The notes beneath the pieces were generated by a model. That model had not been told where the DNA came from and searched no databases. It saw only the letters and a list, made by a program, of their open reading frames with translations. A program made the translations under genes and the position numbers. From Linnemannia hyalina (lineage: Eukaryota; Mortierellomycota; Mortierellomycetes; Mortierellales; Mortierellaceae), in contig JAHRHY010000009.1 in NCBI GenBank assembly GCA_019671135.1, positions 1,426,001-1,490,000 of the forward strand: a stretch of DNA of 64,000 nt, in the 5' to 3' direction. This document shows, in pieces, positions 9,482 through 20,615 of the stretch (its first letter is position 1; each line of letters begins with the position of its first letter).

Positions 9482-12139
9482 TTAGGCAGCAGTGGTGGTT
9501 TTGGGGGTAGATCCATGCATCTGTAAGAGATGGTTCTTGAGTCCATTGATGTTGGTGTATCCCTTCCCGCATCCTGGCACGAGGCACTTGTAGGGCTTCT
9601 CCATAACAACGTCCGCTGACGGCGCGGGTTCCTTGGGGAGAATAGGCGAATGTGGAATGTCCATGAATGCAGGGGACCGTAAGACCGATAGTGAGGAAAC
9701 CGACGATGTCCTTGCTCCTGATTGCTGTGGGTGATCGTTCCTGATGTGGTTGTTCAGAGTTACCACACTTGCGTATGCCTTTTGGCAACTGTCAGAGGTG
9801 CACGCAAATTTCTTGTTGGCGGGTCGGTTTCCTTGCGTTTTTGTCGACTTTGTTGGAGTAGAGGGGGTAGATGTCGGCCCAGGAGTAAGGGGCATGGTTG
9901 TCGGTACAAGGGTAGCTGCAGGTGCCGTGTTGAGATGGGCGGGGTTCATCGTTTGACTGACTTCTGCAGGCGAGCTAAGGGGCAGTTGGGAGATCGACGA
10001 GGGCTCGTGGGCATGGACACCAACATTGATATGAGTCCCAAAGTGCATCCTGTTGTGGAGTTTGTTGACCAGCTGGTTCGCTATGATCAGATCCTTGGAT
10101 GTGAACAGTCTAAACCCAGAACTGTGACCACTAATGCCTTCCTGCTGCAAATCCAGACCGAAAGCAGAGTCCAGCCCCAGAGGGTCACTGTCATATCCAA
10201 GGCTGCTCAGATGGTTGTGAAGGAGATGGTCATCTATGAGTAGGGCGTTGGTGTCAATAGGTGACTGAGTTCCCGACGACAGATCCGCCATTTCAATGTC
10301 AAAGTCTGACTGGTTGTCCTGCGGTATCACCATGGCATCGGATCCACACAGGGTGTCGTGGCTACGCATTGTTATGGCTCGGTGTCCGTGGCTCTGCGCC
10401 ATATGGTTGTTAAGGCCAGCGAGGTGGTGGAAGGCTTGGTCGCACCCGAGCTCAGGACAGTGATATGTGTTGCGGTGAAAGTGGGGCGAAGATGCACCGG
10501 AGGACGTCTGTGATGAGGTGGCAGAGCTATCCAGGGAAGGGGATCCATGGGGGATGTTGAGAGAGCTGTGCGAGAGATGGGAAAGTCCCTGCTTCTGTTG
10601 TTGGCGCATTTGTTGATGTGTCTGGAACGCCTGCTGTTGCTGCAATTGATGCTGCGGGAGATGCTGTTGTTGGGTCTGCTGCTGCAGGTGCACGAGATCT
10701 TCTTTTGATTGATGCAGCTGTAATTGAATTTCGGCTGGTGTGGGAGGATTGGAGATTGCCATGTTATTGGCGGGGTCGAATGATGCGGCGGGCATTGAAA
10801 TGCGGAGCCTAGGCGACGATGCCAAAGGCGTGCTGGCTGGTGGCGGTGGGGTGTTGAACGCACCCTTTGAACCAGGCGACAAAGATGGTTGAGCCGACCG
10901 GGCCGACTTACTACTTGTCTCCGGTCCATCGTCAAAGGCCGACAACTGGGTAGTGGTTCCTGACATCCCGGAGTGTGCTGCAGAGTTTTTGGCGTGGGTG
11001 ACATGATACTGGAGACCATTGACGTTTTTGTAACGCTTGCGGGTTTCGCATCCTGGCATCGCACACCGAAAGGGCTTCTCGACGGTCGTTCCTGTATGTG
11101 TCGCCTTGAAGTGGTAGTAGAGGAGTGATGGGGACGAACTCTCAAACAAACAGTCGGGGATGGCGCATCCGTACGGCTTCTCGTCTTCTGCGAAGTAATC
11201 CATCAAGTCACCTCGGCTGCCCCTGCCGCCTTTTCCTGGCCGCCCTGTCAATTCCTCGTCCAGATACCCGTCCACGTTGTAGTCATCGTCCAGGTAAAAC
11301 TCTTGAAGGAGTAGATCGTCCGCATTGAACTGTGCCAATTCTGGATCCAGGTCGCCCTTGTGTGAGTCCAGGAGTGCTTCCAGTCGCCGTGTCTCTGCGA
11401 TGAATGCTGCCTGGTCGCTGGCAGTTAGTTGGCTCCGCCTTTTGGTGGCTCGCTTCATGTGGTTAAGGCTCCTCTGGATCTTGCGCCAACGGTTCCGACA
11501 ATGCAGGCCCGGTCTCCCTGGGAAAGCAAGGGCGATCTTTTGCCATTGACTCCCGAATTCCTCGAACCGCTGCAACAACAGAATGTCATCCTCGGGTGCC
11601 CACGCTGCTCTGTCGATAAGTGGGTCCAGTCCCTCTCGCCATCTCTTCGCACATTGATCGTCTGTTCGTCCTGGAATACGCTCGGCGATCTTGCTCCATT
11701 GCCCTTTGAACAGCTCGACGCCCGTCTTGAGGAGATGGTCCTCTTCTTCTGTCCATGGACCCTTCTTGAGCTTTGGGTCCAGCGAATGGAACCAGCGTTT
11801 CCTGCAATTCTTGTTGGTCCGCCCTGGCACGCATGCAGCGATCTTGGACCACTTTTCCGTCTTGTCGCCATAAATTTGAACGGCGGCGCGGAGCTGTTGG
11901 TCCTCCTCGGGGGTCCAGACGATTCGTTCTCCTCGATCTCGCTTCCTGGGCGCCGCAGGGTCATCCATGTTCAATAGTTCCTCCAGCTTTGACTCTTCTG
12001 TTCCTGTGAGATCCAGCGATGGCATGTCTTCGGGCAACGTAGCATTGAACACAGCAGCCGGCACCTATTAGATTGAATGTCAAATTGGTTAGGTTGACTT
12101 GTCCTTGGTTATCCTCCAGCGTACCTCGTCCTTCTTCAT
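9482..12139 (-). CDS. transcription factor with three Myb repeats and five C2H2 zinc fingers
   Basis: Two exons are inferred: a 15 nt first exon (12139-12125, MKKDE), a 60 bp intron (GTACGC...CTAATAG, with a CTAAC branch site), then 12064-9482, giving 865 aa. Three SANT/Myb repeats lie at about 52-100 (IVWTPEED...CRKRW), 105-152 (GPWTEEED...CAKRW) and 156-205 (AAWAPEDD...CRNRW). Each keeps the spaced tryptophans and a KIA..PGR core, like c-Myb/Cdc5-type DNA-binding units. C2H2 fingers follow at ~305-328, ~339-363, ~541-564, ~765-790 and ~832-855. Several have the NGLxxH form of fungal Sfp1-type fingers (YTNINGLKNH, YKNVNGLQYH). A Gln-rich stretch near 460-490 may be an activation region. It is a nuclear regulator with unknown targets. 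If the tiny exon is wrong, translation could start at the internal Met of MPSLDL. Confidence 0.85.
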
Positions 12140-15100
12140 TGCACTTTTATTTACTCTATTCCCCTTCTGCTCTTTGTCATCTTGCCTGCCTTGTTGTCTT
12201 TTATGAAAGCGGGCAAGGTCAATTACACTTTGCACCTTTTATTCTTTCCGTCTTGTCCTTGTCATCCTTGCATTCCTCCTTTGTCCATATATTTTTATCC
12301 GCCGTTGTTGGTTGTGCTTCGATATCGCCAGGTCTTATTATTTTTTCTTCTTCTTCTCCGCTCCTTTTGTGTCTTGTGCATCTTTCTTTTCTCAGCCAGG
12401 CTACGACAGTCTGCTTGCTTTTTACTAAAACTGACCAATTATCAGCACCAAAAGAATAACTGCTGGCGAGAGTCCAAAACAAAAATAACAACAGCAACAA
12501 ACACTCAAGACCGTTCTCGCCCCCACTCCTTGTTTGTGCGTTTAGTTGTTGCTGTTGTTGTTGTCTCTGTGAGTGCTGACTTGACTTGACTTGACTGCGT
12601 CGTCTGTCACCTTCGGTTGCGAGTGAATGAAAGAGTGACTTACAGGGGCGTCCCTGGAAGGGCCATCGTGCGGAGGAGAGTAGAATGTGAACTAGGTAAG
12701 ATACGGGAAACAGGAGCGTTGGGTGTGTAATGGTGTTTGTCAGTCCGCTTGGTCGTTGGGTACGGGTGAAGGACCGTTGGAGACAGAGCAATTCTGCGCT
12801 AGACTCTGTTTGGTCGGAAAGGAAAGGGTTCACACTTTTCTTTTTTTCTTATTGGCTGCTTTGCTTGCCAGTTTCGCCATTTGTTCATGGACAAAAGAAT
12901 TGCAACTTACATCGAGTTGAGAGGAGGCTTGGTAGGCAAAGTGGGAGTATGGTTCAAGGTCTGAAGGGGATCCGTAGGTGTCGCTCTATTGTCGATGGAA
13001 GAAGAAGGAACAGGATCGAAGTGAAAGAGATAGGTATGAGTTGTTGCTATTGCTGTTGGAGATCCATGAACTGACTGATGTTGCTATGGTGCTATTATGT
13101 ACCATGTTCATGGTCATGGAGGGACGGGAGAGGATCCTGCTGGACCCAGAGAGAGAGGAGTGAGGTTGTTGGGAAGGACAGGACAGAAAAGGGCAAAGGA
13201 GGATGTCGGAGAGAGTGAGTAAGAGAGTGGGCGAATGCAAGGAGGAGGAGGAGGAGAAGGAGGAAGAGGAAGGACGGTGGTTGAGGAGGGTCGAGGAAGG
13301 TGGAGATGCGGGCGGGAAGGAAGAGAGGCAGGAGAGGAAGGAGAGGAAGGAGTAAGAAGGTGAGAGAGGGGACGGAGAAAGGGATAAAGGGAAAGAGGGG
13401 AGAATTAAAGAGACAAAGACGAGTGTTCACAGCCTACATGAGGTACACGAGGACACATAAAAGAGAGAAGAACGAATAGGAGGACTGTGTGAACAACAGC
13501 AGGACAATTGAACAAGTGGGCGTTGCAGGACATGAGGGAGTCAGCTCCTGCACAATTAGGTGCTCGCCTTGGTTGCCAACTCGCTTTGTTCGTTCATAAT
13601 AACTATGAGTGCCCCAGTATTGTTGTTGTTGTAGACAGGAGATCTACTACACCATCATGGATCTATATTCAATGTGCAAAAAGCCCTGGGGATGGTCCGT
13701 CTGTGGGGCAAATTATGGGGCAATTAAAAGGACAAAAAGTTCACAGTCTCGATGGTTGCCTGCCAGACGCCAGATCAATAGGATCAACAATCAGAAATGA
13801 AAAGGTGAGCACACAATGCAAGAGAAATATCAACGCTAATTGGATCTCGCATGTCGCATGAGTCGCTTATTACACCCATCGATTCATGGTTTGTTCCTTC
13901 TACTCTCCTCAGCATGTCCATTGTTCACACCATTGTGCAATTGAAAGCGTTGTGGTGGCAAGAGAAAACAAGAAAGACAAGACAATCTCAAGTAGACAAA
14001 ACAAGGAATAACGGACATATATAATTGCGCGGGCAAACGTATCCATGAATGAAAAAAAAGAAGGTTAACGCGTATCCCCACACCATCCTACGATTTACCC
14101 ATAGAGTGGATGAAAAATGTGACTAAGAACACCTTCCTTGTCTTAGTCCCAGTCCCGGTTCCAGGCTCCTCCTCCTTGCGTTCATATTTGTTTGTTACAG
14201 TGCATGGGTTGATTCCTTCTGACACCCTCTTTCTGCTCTTCCTCCTGTTCTGTCTCATGCTGTGAACTTTCTATTGTCATCGTCATCATCAAGGGACTTC
14301 TACTCATTCATAACTCGCTCTCCCTCTGACTTTCTGTCTGTGACACTTTTCAATATGTTTGTCGGACCCTCGGACCCCAAGGTACGCCGCAATTGTGTTC
14401 TCCTATCTTACCTCACCAAGCCAATTGACACATCTCCCACGCCCAGCTACTTCGCACGCAGGAAAGTTCCTTCGTTCGGCGACCCTGTCTCTCCCACTTT
14501 CGGTGCTGTCACTTCTATTCACTGACATAAAACATAAAACATAATCATCGCCTAGGATCCAGAGCGAGGAAGAAGAGGAGAAAAGGAGAGGAGGGAGAAA
14601 GAGACACCATAAAAAAAAGGGAGCCACTCACTCATGATCCTGGTTACAGTAATTGCCGTGAAGCGGGTTAGTGGACTTGTGGGTCATGGCCATGACCACG
14701 ACCATGGGCTGCACCGTCCATTGGATCCCGCAGGCACCCTGCCTGCCCTTGAAAAAAAAAACAAAAGAGAATTACCTCCCAACGCAACTCGCCTCTCCTG
14801 GCAAACAAAAGAAGAAAAAAAGAGTCGCGTCTCTCCTCAATCCCTCTCTGTCTTTCTTTCTCTCGTTCTTTTTCTTTCGCGTCTCCTACTCATCCTTCTC
14901 CTGCCGCTCCTACATTCATACACACAAAGATACATACTCCCTCTACTCCTACCCCCCTTTCCTTCGTCCCTTTCACCGAATGGTCCCTTCCACCGAATGA
15001 CCGGCTCCTTCTTCGTCTCCTTTCAGCCTCTCCCAACCCTCCATCCCCTTTCCCCAAACCCAAAAAAATGTACCTGTTCGCCTGTCCCTCTGCCCTTGTT

Positions 15101-15424
15101 TGCGTCTTTGTTGTGTGTTCGCTTTTTAACCATTGGTCCCGGAGCACGCTTCTTTTATCGAACCCCTTGTTTTTATCTACCCACCCATGTACATAAAAAG
15201 TCATCCCCTCGTTCTTTCTTTTCTTTGCTTTTTTTACCACTCATAATTTTTCATCCTTCTTTTCTTCATTCTTCATCAACTCTAATCATAGCTCAACCTT
15301 CGCTTCGTATCACCTTCGAACCCATCTGGACCAAATCTTTCCGCGTTACATCGAATAGCATCCACATCCAAACGATCTTTCTTCCTTCAGTAACGACGCG
15401 AAGCAACCACACATTCTCCACAAA
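12140..15424. promoter_or_regulatory. 3.3 kb divergent promoter region
   Basis: This gap separates the Myb/zinc-finger gene (-) from the CBM48 gene (+). It holds pyrimidine-rich blocks (about 12150-12420 and 14810-15300), three tandem TTGAC units at 12581-12595, and a strongly purine-rich stretch at ~13195-13430. Open frames here are low-complexity translations of these tracts. I see no gene or conserved domain; unspliced 5' UTR exons may lie here. Confidence 0.5.
13195..13430 (+). repeat. purine-rich (GGA/GAAG) tract
   Basis: About 235 bp contain almost only A and G on the plus strand, with many GGAGGA, GAAGGA and GGGAGA units. It is therefore CT-rich on the sense strand of the Myb/zinc-finger gene. 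Such mirror-like purine tracts can form triplex DNA. Confidence 0.7.
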
Positions 15425-18233
15425 ATGATGACCAGACCCGCTCTCAAGCCTGTTGGCACACCTACTCCCTCCGGAACGACTGGTACTCCAAGCACAGGCA
15501 CAGGCATAGGCGCAACAGGTCTTCAAAGGACGACACCCTCGGTCAGCAGATTGGCCGGTCAATTCAACCCAGTCAGTATCTCGACACAGAAAACGGCCGC
15601 CACGACCAACCGAAGTGTAGCAAGCCCTACCTCAACCATCGCAGCAGCCAAGGCAGCCCTCTTTGAGCGTTCGCAGGCAGCGTCTCCCACCACACCAACT
15701 GCAAACCCTCTCCGAACATCCATCAGCAGCGTGAGCAGCATCAGCAGCATGGGAAGCAGCAACAGTATCAGCGGCATGTCATCCCCTACAACCCCCGTCG
15801 CCTCTTCTCCATTTCGCAAACCGTCCATTAGCAGTATCAACGCCGTCCGGGATGCGCCCTCGCCTACTTCTCAACAGATCCCTTCGCCCACCTTTCTCCG
15901 AAAGACCCCCATCGGAAGCATCTTCAACAGAGATGCCACGAGCACAACAACAACAAAGTCGCCTACCGTTGCTTCTCCTACTACTGCTTCTTTCCCAAAA
16001 GCCGCAAGCCCTCCTTCGACCATCTCGATTAGAACAATGGCTGCCCCCCCTGCTCCCTCGATCGAGGCAAACAAACCAGCTCCACTAGTAGAGACACCTC
16101 CTACCTCTGCAACAACGACATCTGTCGCGACCCCTGTCACCCCCTCGACCCCTATAACTCTAGCGGGCCTTGCGTCTCCTACTACCCCCAACATTTCTGA
16201 GAAGCAAGAGGCCCTTATCGACAGCCTAATGATTGCTGAGGCCCCTTCGTCCCCTGTCCCTGCCAAGACACCTGAGCCCAAGGCGGTGAAAATCGAGTTA
16301 CCTATTGTCGAGGCAGCACCCATTGTCGAGGCACCTGCTCCAAAGGTTGCACCCATTGCCAAGCCTGCACCCATTGTCGAGGCGCCCGTTGTCGAGGCAC
16401 CCGTTGTCGAGGCACCGACCATTGTCGATGCATTTGTTGCAGAAGTTACACCCATTGTCGAAACAGCTCCAATTGCTGAAGCACCACGTGCAGAACCTCC
16501 ACTGACTGACGCGCCTGCATTTGATCCCATCACTATGGAGGCGCCTGTAGCAGTGCAAGAAACCGTTAAGGCGCCCGTTGAGGAGTTTGAGGTTGTTGAG
16601 CCCGTTGTGGTTGAAGCTGCCCCCATCGATCCAAATGCTATTGTCGAGGCCGCTCCAGTCGAGGTCGAAGTCGCTGCTGCACCCATCCAGGAACCAGTTC
16701 TTATCGAGGAAGCTGCTGCTCCTATTCACGAGGCCATTGTTGTGGCTGAATTTGCAGTTGAGAAAACGATTGTTGAGCAGGAGGCGGTTGTCGAGGCTGC
16801 TACGGTTCAGGAGGTTGCCATCGTTGCTATTGCTGAAAAGGAGGTCGTCATCGAAGCTGTTGATGAGAAGGGAGTCAAGTCAGAACCTGAGGAGTTGGCT
16901 CCAGTCGAGGAACTTGTTGTCGCGCCTGCCCCAGTCGAGGAGGAAACGAAGCTCACACCCGTCCCTTCCGAGAAGGTCATTATTGTCCCAGAGTCCGCAC
17001 CTGTCGAAGAAGTCGTCCAGGCCGCGCCCATCAAAGAGCCTGTTGTCAAGACTGCGCCCATCGAGGAACCTATTGCCGAGGCTATATCCATTCAGGAAAC
17101 TATTGTTGAGGCAGAGCCCATTGAACAACCCATTTCCGCCGCCGAGTCGACACCCGTCGAGGAAGAGGCCAAGGTTGAGGCTGAGGCTGAGGCAGTGGGA
17201 CAGCCCCTTGTCAATGAAACAAAAGACGCCGCTGAGGAACCAATGAACGATTTCAAGGCCATTGCAGAGTCGATCAGCGATCAAGTTGTGTTCAGTAAAA
17301 CCAAAGAGGAGATGCTCCAGTCGGCTCCTGTCGAGCCAGTCTTGAGCCCTATCCATTCAAGCACTGAGTTGCGTGCCAACTCACCCAGTCGAAAGCCTGG
17401 CCATTCTATGCAGAAGGTAAGAAAACTCTTTTATTATTTTGCGTGCGTTGACCAGATAACTTTTCTCGGTTGGATTGAGGACGGATAGACTTCTTTTCAC
17501 TAATAACTCCACCCACTTCCTCTTCACCTCGCCTTTGCTAACCCCTTTCTTTTAGTTTCATTGGAAGCACGGAGGAGAGATTGTCAAGGTCACTGGCACT
17601 TTTGATAACTGGCAAGGTAAGCGAAGACATTTCTTAGTTCAAGGTGGAGATGAAGCGGTGGGGCAACGTTTGTTCACCTTGATAAGAGATATACGCTTTG
17701 AAGTGTGGAAGGTGTGAGGAATAGGGGGCTGATAAAAAAAGAAAAAGAGGGTCTTTTGTTGTTTTTGTTCATCCCCCAAAGAAAAAAAACCACCATCGAT
17801 AAGTTATTTCTTCCCATGTCGTGTGGTTACGGCCAATGCACGAAGAACAGTAAGAAAAAAGATACATGCTAACAGTCTTTATGTTTTTGCGCGGAAAAAT
17901 AGAATCCATTGTGCTCAAGAAGGTTCCTTCAACACGGGATGAGTTCTTCGCGATTGTTGAGCTGGACAGGACGCAGCATATCGTAAGTGGAAAGGACAGC
18001 ATCCTATCAAAATATTTTCCTTTGTATGCCACATCAATGCACGCGTGTTTGTTTGTTACAAGAAAGAAGCATACAACTAACACATTTTTTCTCGTGTCGA
18101 TGCGCGATGTGCCATGTGCCAATAGCAATTCAAATTTGTAGTGGATGGCGTATGGAGGTGCTCGACTGAGTTTGAGACCGAGTACGACTACAATGGCAAC
18201 TTAAACAACATCCTGCGCGTGCTGCATCAATAA
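15425..18233 (+). CDS. CBM48 (AMPK-beta type) glycogen-binding protein, Mdg1/Crp1-like
   Basis: Four exons are inferred: 15425-17416, 17556-17616, 17903-17982 and 18126-18233, giving 746 aa with phases that fit. Residues 1-280 are Ser/Thr/Pro-rich. About 289-590 consist of degenerate repeats on a P-I/V-V-E-A-P theme (APIVEAP, PVVEAPVVEAP). The last three small exons encode about 80 residues that match a CBM48/AMPK1-CBM domain: an FHW start, VKVTGTFDNWQ, IVLKKVP, then HIQFKFVVDGVWR and a closing NLNNIL. The domain binds glycogen-like alpha-glucans in AMPK-beta and in yeast Mdg1/Crp1, and the conserved Trp and Lys/Asn positions are kept. No kinase-binding C-terminal AMPK-beta region follows, so it is not the AMPK beta subunit. 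A scaffold tethered to glycogen or signalling complexes is an inference. Confidence 0.85.
16290..17180 (+). repeat. coding VEAP-type tandem repeats
   Basis: Imperfect units around ccc-att-gtc-gag-gca encode Pro-Ile/Val-Val-Glu-Ala/Pro motifs. The tightest part is 16300-16420. The repeats give the CBM48 protein an acidic extended middle and create long spurious frames on both strands. Confidence 0.8.
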
Positions 18234-18938
18234 GGACACAGGAGTAGAAGGAAAGAAAAACAACAAAACACAAGGCAATGGAGTGCATGACTGCATGGAC
18301 ATGCACGTATAACTATATCAAAGTAATACGCGCTTTAGTTAGCGTAAAGTATTCAAAAATAAGTACAAATATACTCAATTGATACCCTTCTCAAAGGTTG
18401 AACAAAGGGTTGACAAAGGCTGAACGAACGTATCGTTTGCATTCAAGTGAGTGTACCCAATCTTTCTTTTGCGTCACGTGCGATCTCTATTTGACCGTTC
18501 CTCTAATTGCATAAGCCCTCGTCCTTGACTAAAGAGAGGAAGGATTGACGACATCGACTCTCTTCTCTTTTCTTTTCCCAACAAAAGTCCTCTCTGCCAA
18601 GTCCTCGACCTCCCTTCATCGTTCTCAACAACCGCCAGACTCTTGCCTTCAACATCACTGCCGGTCCAAGAGCCTTCTTGTTTTTGTTCATCGTGTCTCT
18701 GGATCATCAGCTCAGGACCAAAGCGTTTTTATTTTCACAGGAACATAAGTGACAACGACCCAACCAGCCAACCAATTGGCCAGCCAACCAACGGTCGTAT
18801 CCAAGTCTACTGCAAAGAAAGCACTTTCAGGAACCTACAATCGAAAAGCAAGGCTTTTCCCATTCAACAGCGCTCTCACTCGTTCTTCCAGGGATCCTTG
18901 AACGACACAACCATCAGCAACACACCAACAATAAGTTG
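18234..18938. promoter_or_regulatory. intergenic: 3' end of CBM48 gene and NF-YC promoter
   Basis: This is 705 bp without a credible coding frame. It is AT-rich after 18234 and CT- to CA-rich toward the NF-YC start. No clear TATA box is seen. Confidence 0.45.
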
Positions 18939-20140
18939 ATGGCTCATTCCAACAAAAGCAAAAACAACAACAACACCAACGCCATGTACGAACAACAGTC
19001 AGCCCCGGCCTCTGCGCCCAACTCTTCTTCAGCCGCCACCGCCACCACCACCAGCTCTGCAGCCCTCACCCAGCAGCAACAACAGCAGTTAGTCTTTGCG
19101 CAGGAGTTCTGGGAGGAGCAAATCCTGGCAGCGGAACAGTTCGATTCAGACTTCAAGAACCATCCCTTGCCGTTGGCCCGTATCAAGAAGGTGATGAAGT
19201 CCGATCCCGAGGTCAAGGTAAGACACTCCTCTCATCTTCTTCCAGTTTCCCTTCTTTCAGCTCCGGTTCCCCCAGTCTTTCTCAGCAACAGCATTGAAAA
19301 GTGCTTTTTTGCAGGTCCTTTATCCTTGTTTTCTTTCCCTCCAATCATGCCTGCGACGGAGTTTCCTTTATCCCCCTTTTTTTTGCAGGTTTTCTTATTT
19401 GCAAAAGACGACAGTCAATTGCTTTTGACTCACTTTCCTGGTTATTTTTTCCGCTCAACCAATTGACCTTGTTCTTGTTTCTTTATGCCCATCTGTTCAA
19501 TAGATGATCTCGGCAGAGGCACCGATCCTGTTCTCCAAGGCCTGTGAGACGTTCATCTGTGAGATCACCCGCCGGGCCTGGTTACATGCCGAGGAGAACA
19601 AGAGACGGACACTTCAGAGGAGCGACGTCGCCAATGCCGTCTCTCGTTCGGACCAGTTTGACTTTTTGATCGATATTGTCCCCCGGGAGGAACCTCCCAA
19701 GGTCACCAAACGCTCTTCTACCCGCGAGGATCCTGCTCCCAGTGTAAGTGTTTGATCTGCACGTTTTGCCGAGGCACAAAAGGGAAAACAAATGAACGCC
19801 ACAAGCAAGCGGGAAGAAAGAAAAAAGGAGAAGCTAACAGATCAATTGAAAACTCTTCACAAATTAGGCGGAAGCTTACGATGAGCAACAGCAACAAGGA
19901 TACGAGGAGTACTACCCACAGGGAGCAGGAGGATTAGCTGCATACGCGCACGCAATCGAGGCGCCTTCGTTCTACCAGTCGGTGTCCCCGGAACAGTTTC
20001 AGCAGTACATGCAATATCAACAGCAGGCTCAATCCTACCAGCCTTCCCAGCAACAAGCAGGACAGACACAGCAGGCACAGTCATCACAACAACAGCAGAG
20101 TTCCCGAGGTGGACACGAGCCAACGTCTCGTCAAAGTTAG
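18939..20140 (+). CDS. HAP5: NF-YC / Hap5 subunit of the CCAAT-binding factor
   Basis: Three exons are inferred: 18939-19217, 19504-19743 and 19868-20140, giving 263 aa. All junctions are phase 0 with GTAAG donors. An N-terminal Asn/Ser/Thr/Gln-rich stretch is followed by a histone fold spanning the first splice site: FWEEQI near residue 57, [42 protein letters not shown] and [13 protein letters not shown]. These are the signature segments of NF-YC/Hap5, which pairs with NF-YB/Hap3 and then NF-YA/Hap2 to bind CCAAT boxes in promoters. The C-terminal exon is Gln/Tyr/Ala-rich, as expected for an activation region. It is a nuclear protein. The gene is convergent with the phospholipase D gene, whose stop lies about 475 bp away. 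Confidence 0.95.
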
Positions 20141-20615
20141 GCGCACGTTTTCTCATCAGCAGCAACCACATATACATCTCACAGCACTCATACAAGCACA
20201 TGCACCCAACGACAACAACAACAACACATAGCACAATACATTTCACTTTTTTCATCTACAGTTCTCGTTTGAAAGTTCCTTTCGATCCAGTCTCCCGCAA
20301 CTGTTATTTTTTCTTTTTTAGCTTCGGGATCGGGACAATAATGATTTCTTTACCACTTTCCCATCATCTCTTTTCCTTCCCTTTCCCCTTTCCCTTCCCC
20401 TTCCCATTCCCATCCTTCTTCATCGATCTGCATAATCTCAACATACAGACACGTTCGTTACCAATCATCCTATCGCATGGTTGCTAAATCGTAAATTATG
20501 GTATTGTCAAAAAATGAGTACAAGCCTTAAAAGAAAAAACTAAAGAACTAAAACACTAACAAAAAAACTCCTCTTTTCTTTTAGGGCAGTAGGTGTTACC
20601 CCCTTCCCCTCGCTT
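20141..20615. other. convergent 3' gap
   Basis: This separates the stops of NF-YC (+) and PLD (-). It contains a CCTTTC/CCCTTC pyrimidine repeat at about 20370-20415 and short CAA-rich stretches. No gene is seen. Confidence 0.5.

Noticed and set aside
12219..12833. 204-aa minus-strand frame upstream of the Myb gene
   Set aside because: Low-complexity, no domain, no plausible splice link to the Myb gene; probably leader or promoter DNA.
14634..15428. 264-aa plus-strand frame
   Set aside because: Ser/Leu/Pro-rich translation of a CT-rich leader in a different frame from the CBM48 start.
15871..16686. 271-aa minus-strand frame rich in Gly/Ala/Ser/Thr
   Set aside because: It is the antisense shadow of the VEAP repeats in the CBM48 gene; composition follows from the repeat and there is no domain.
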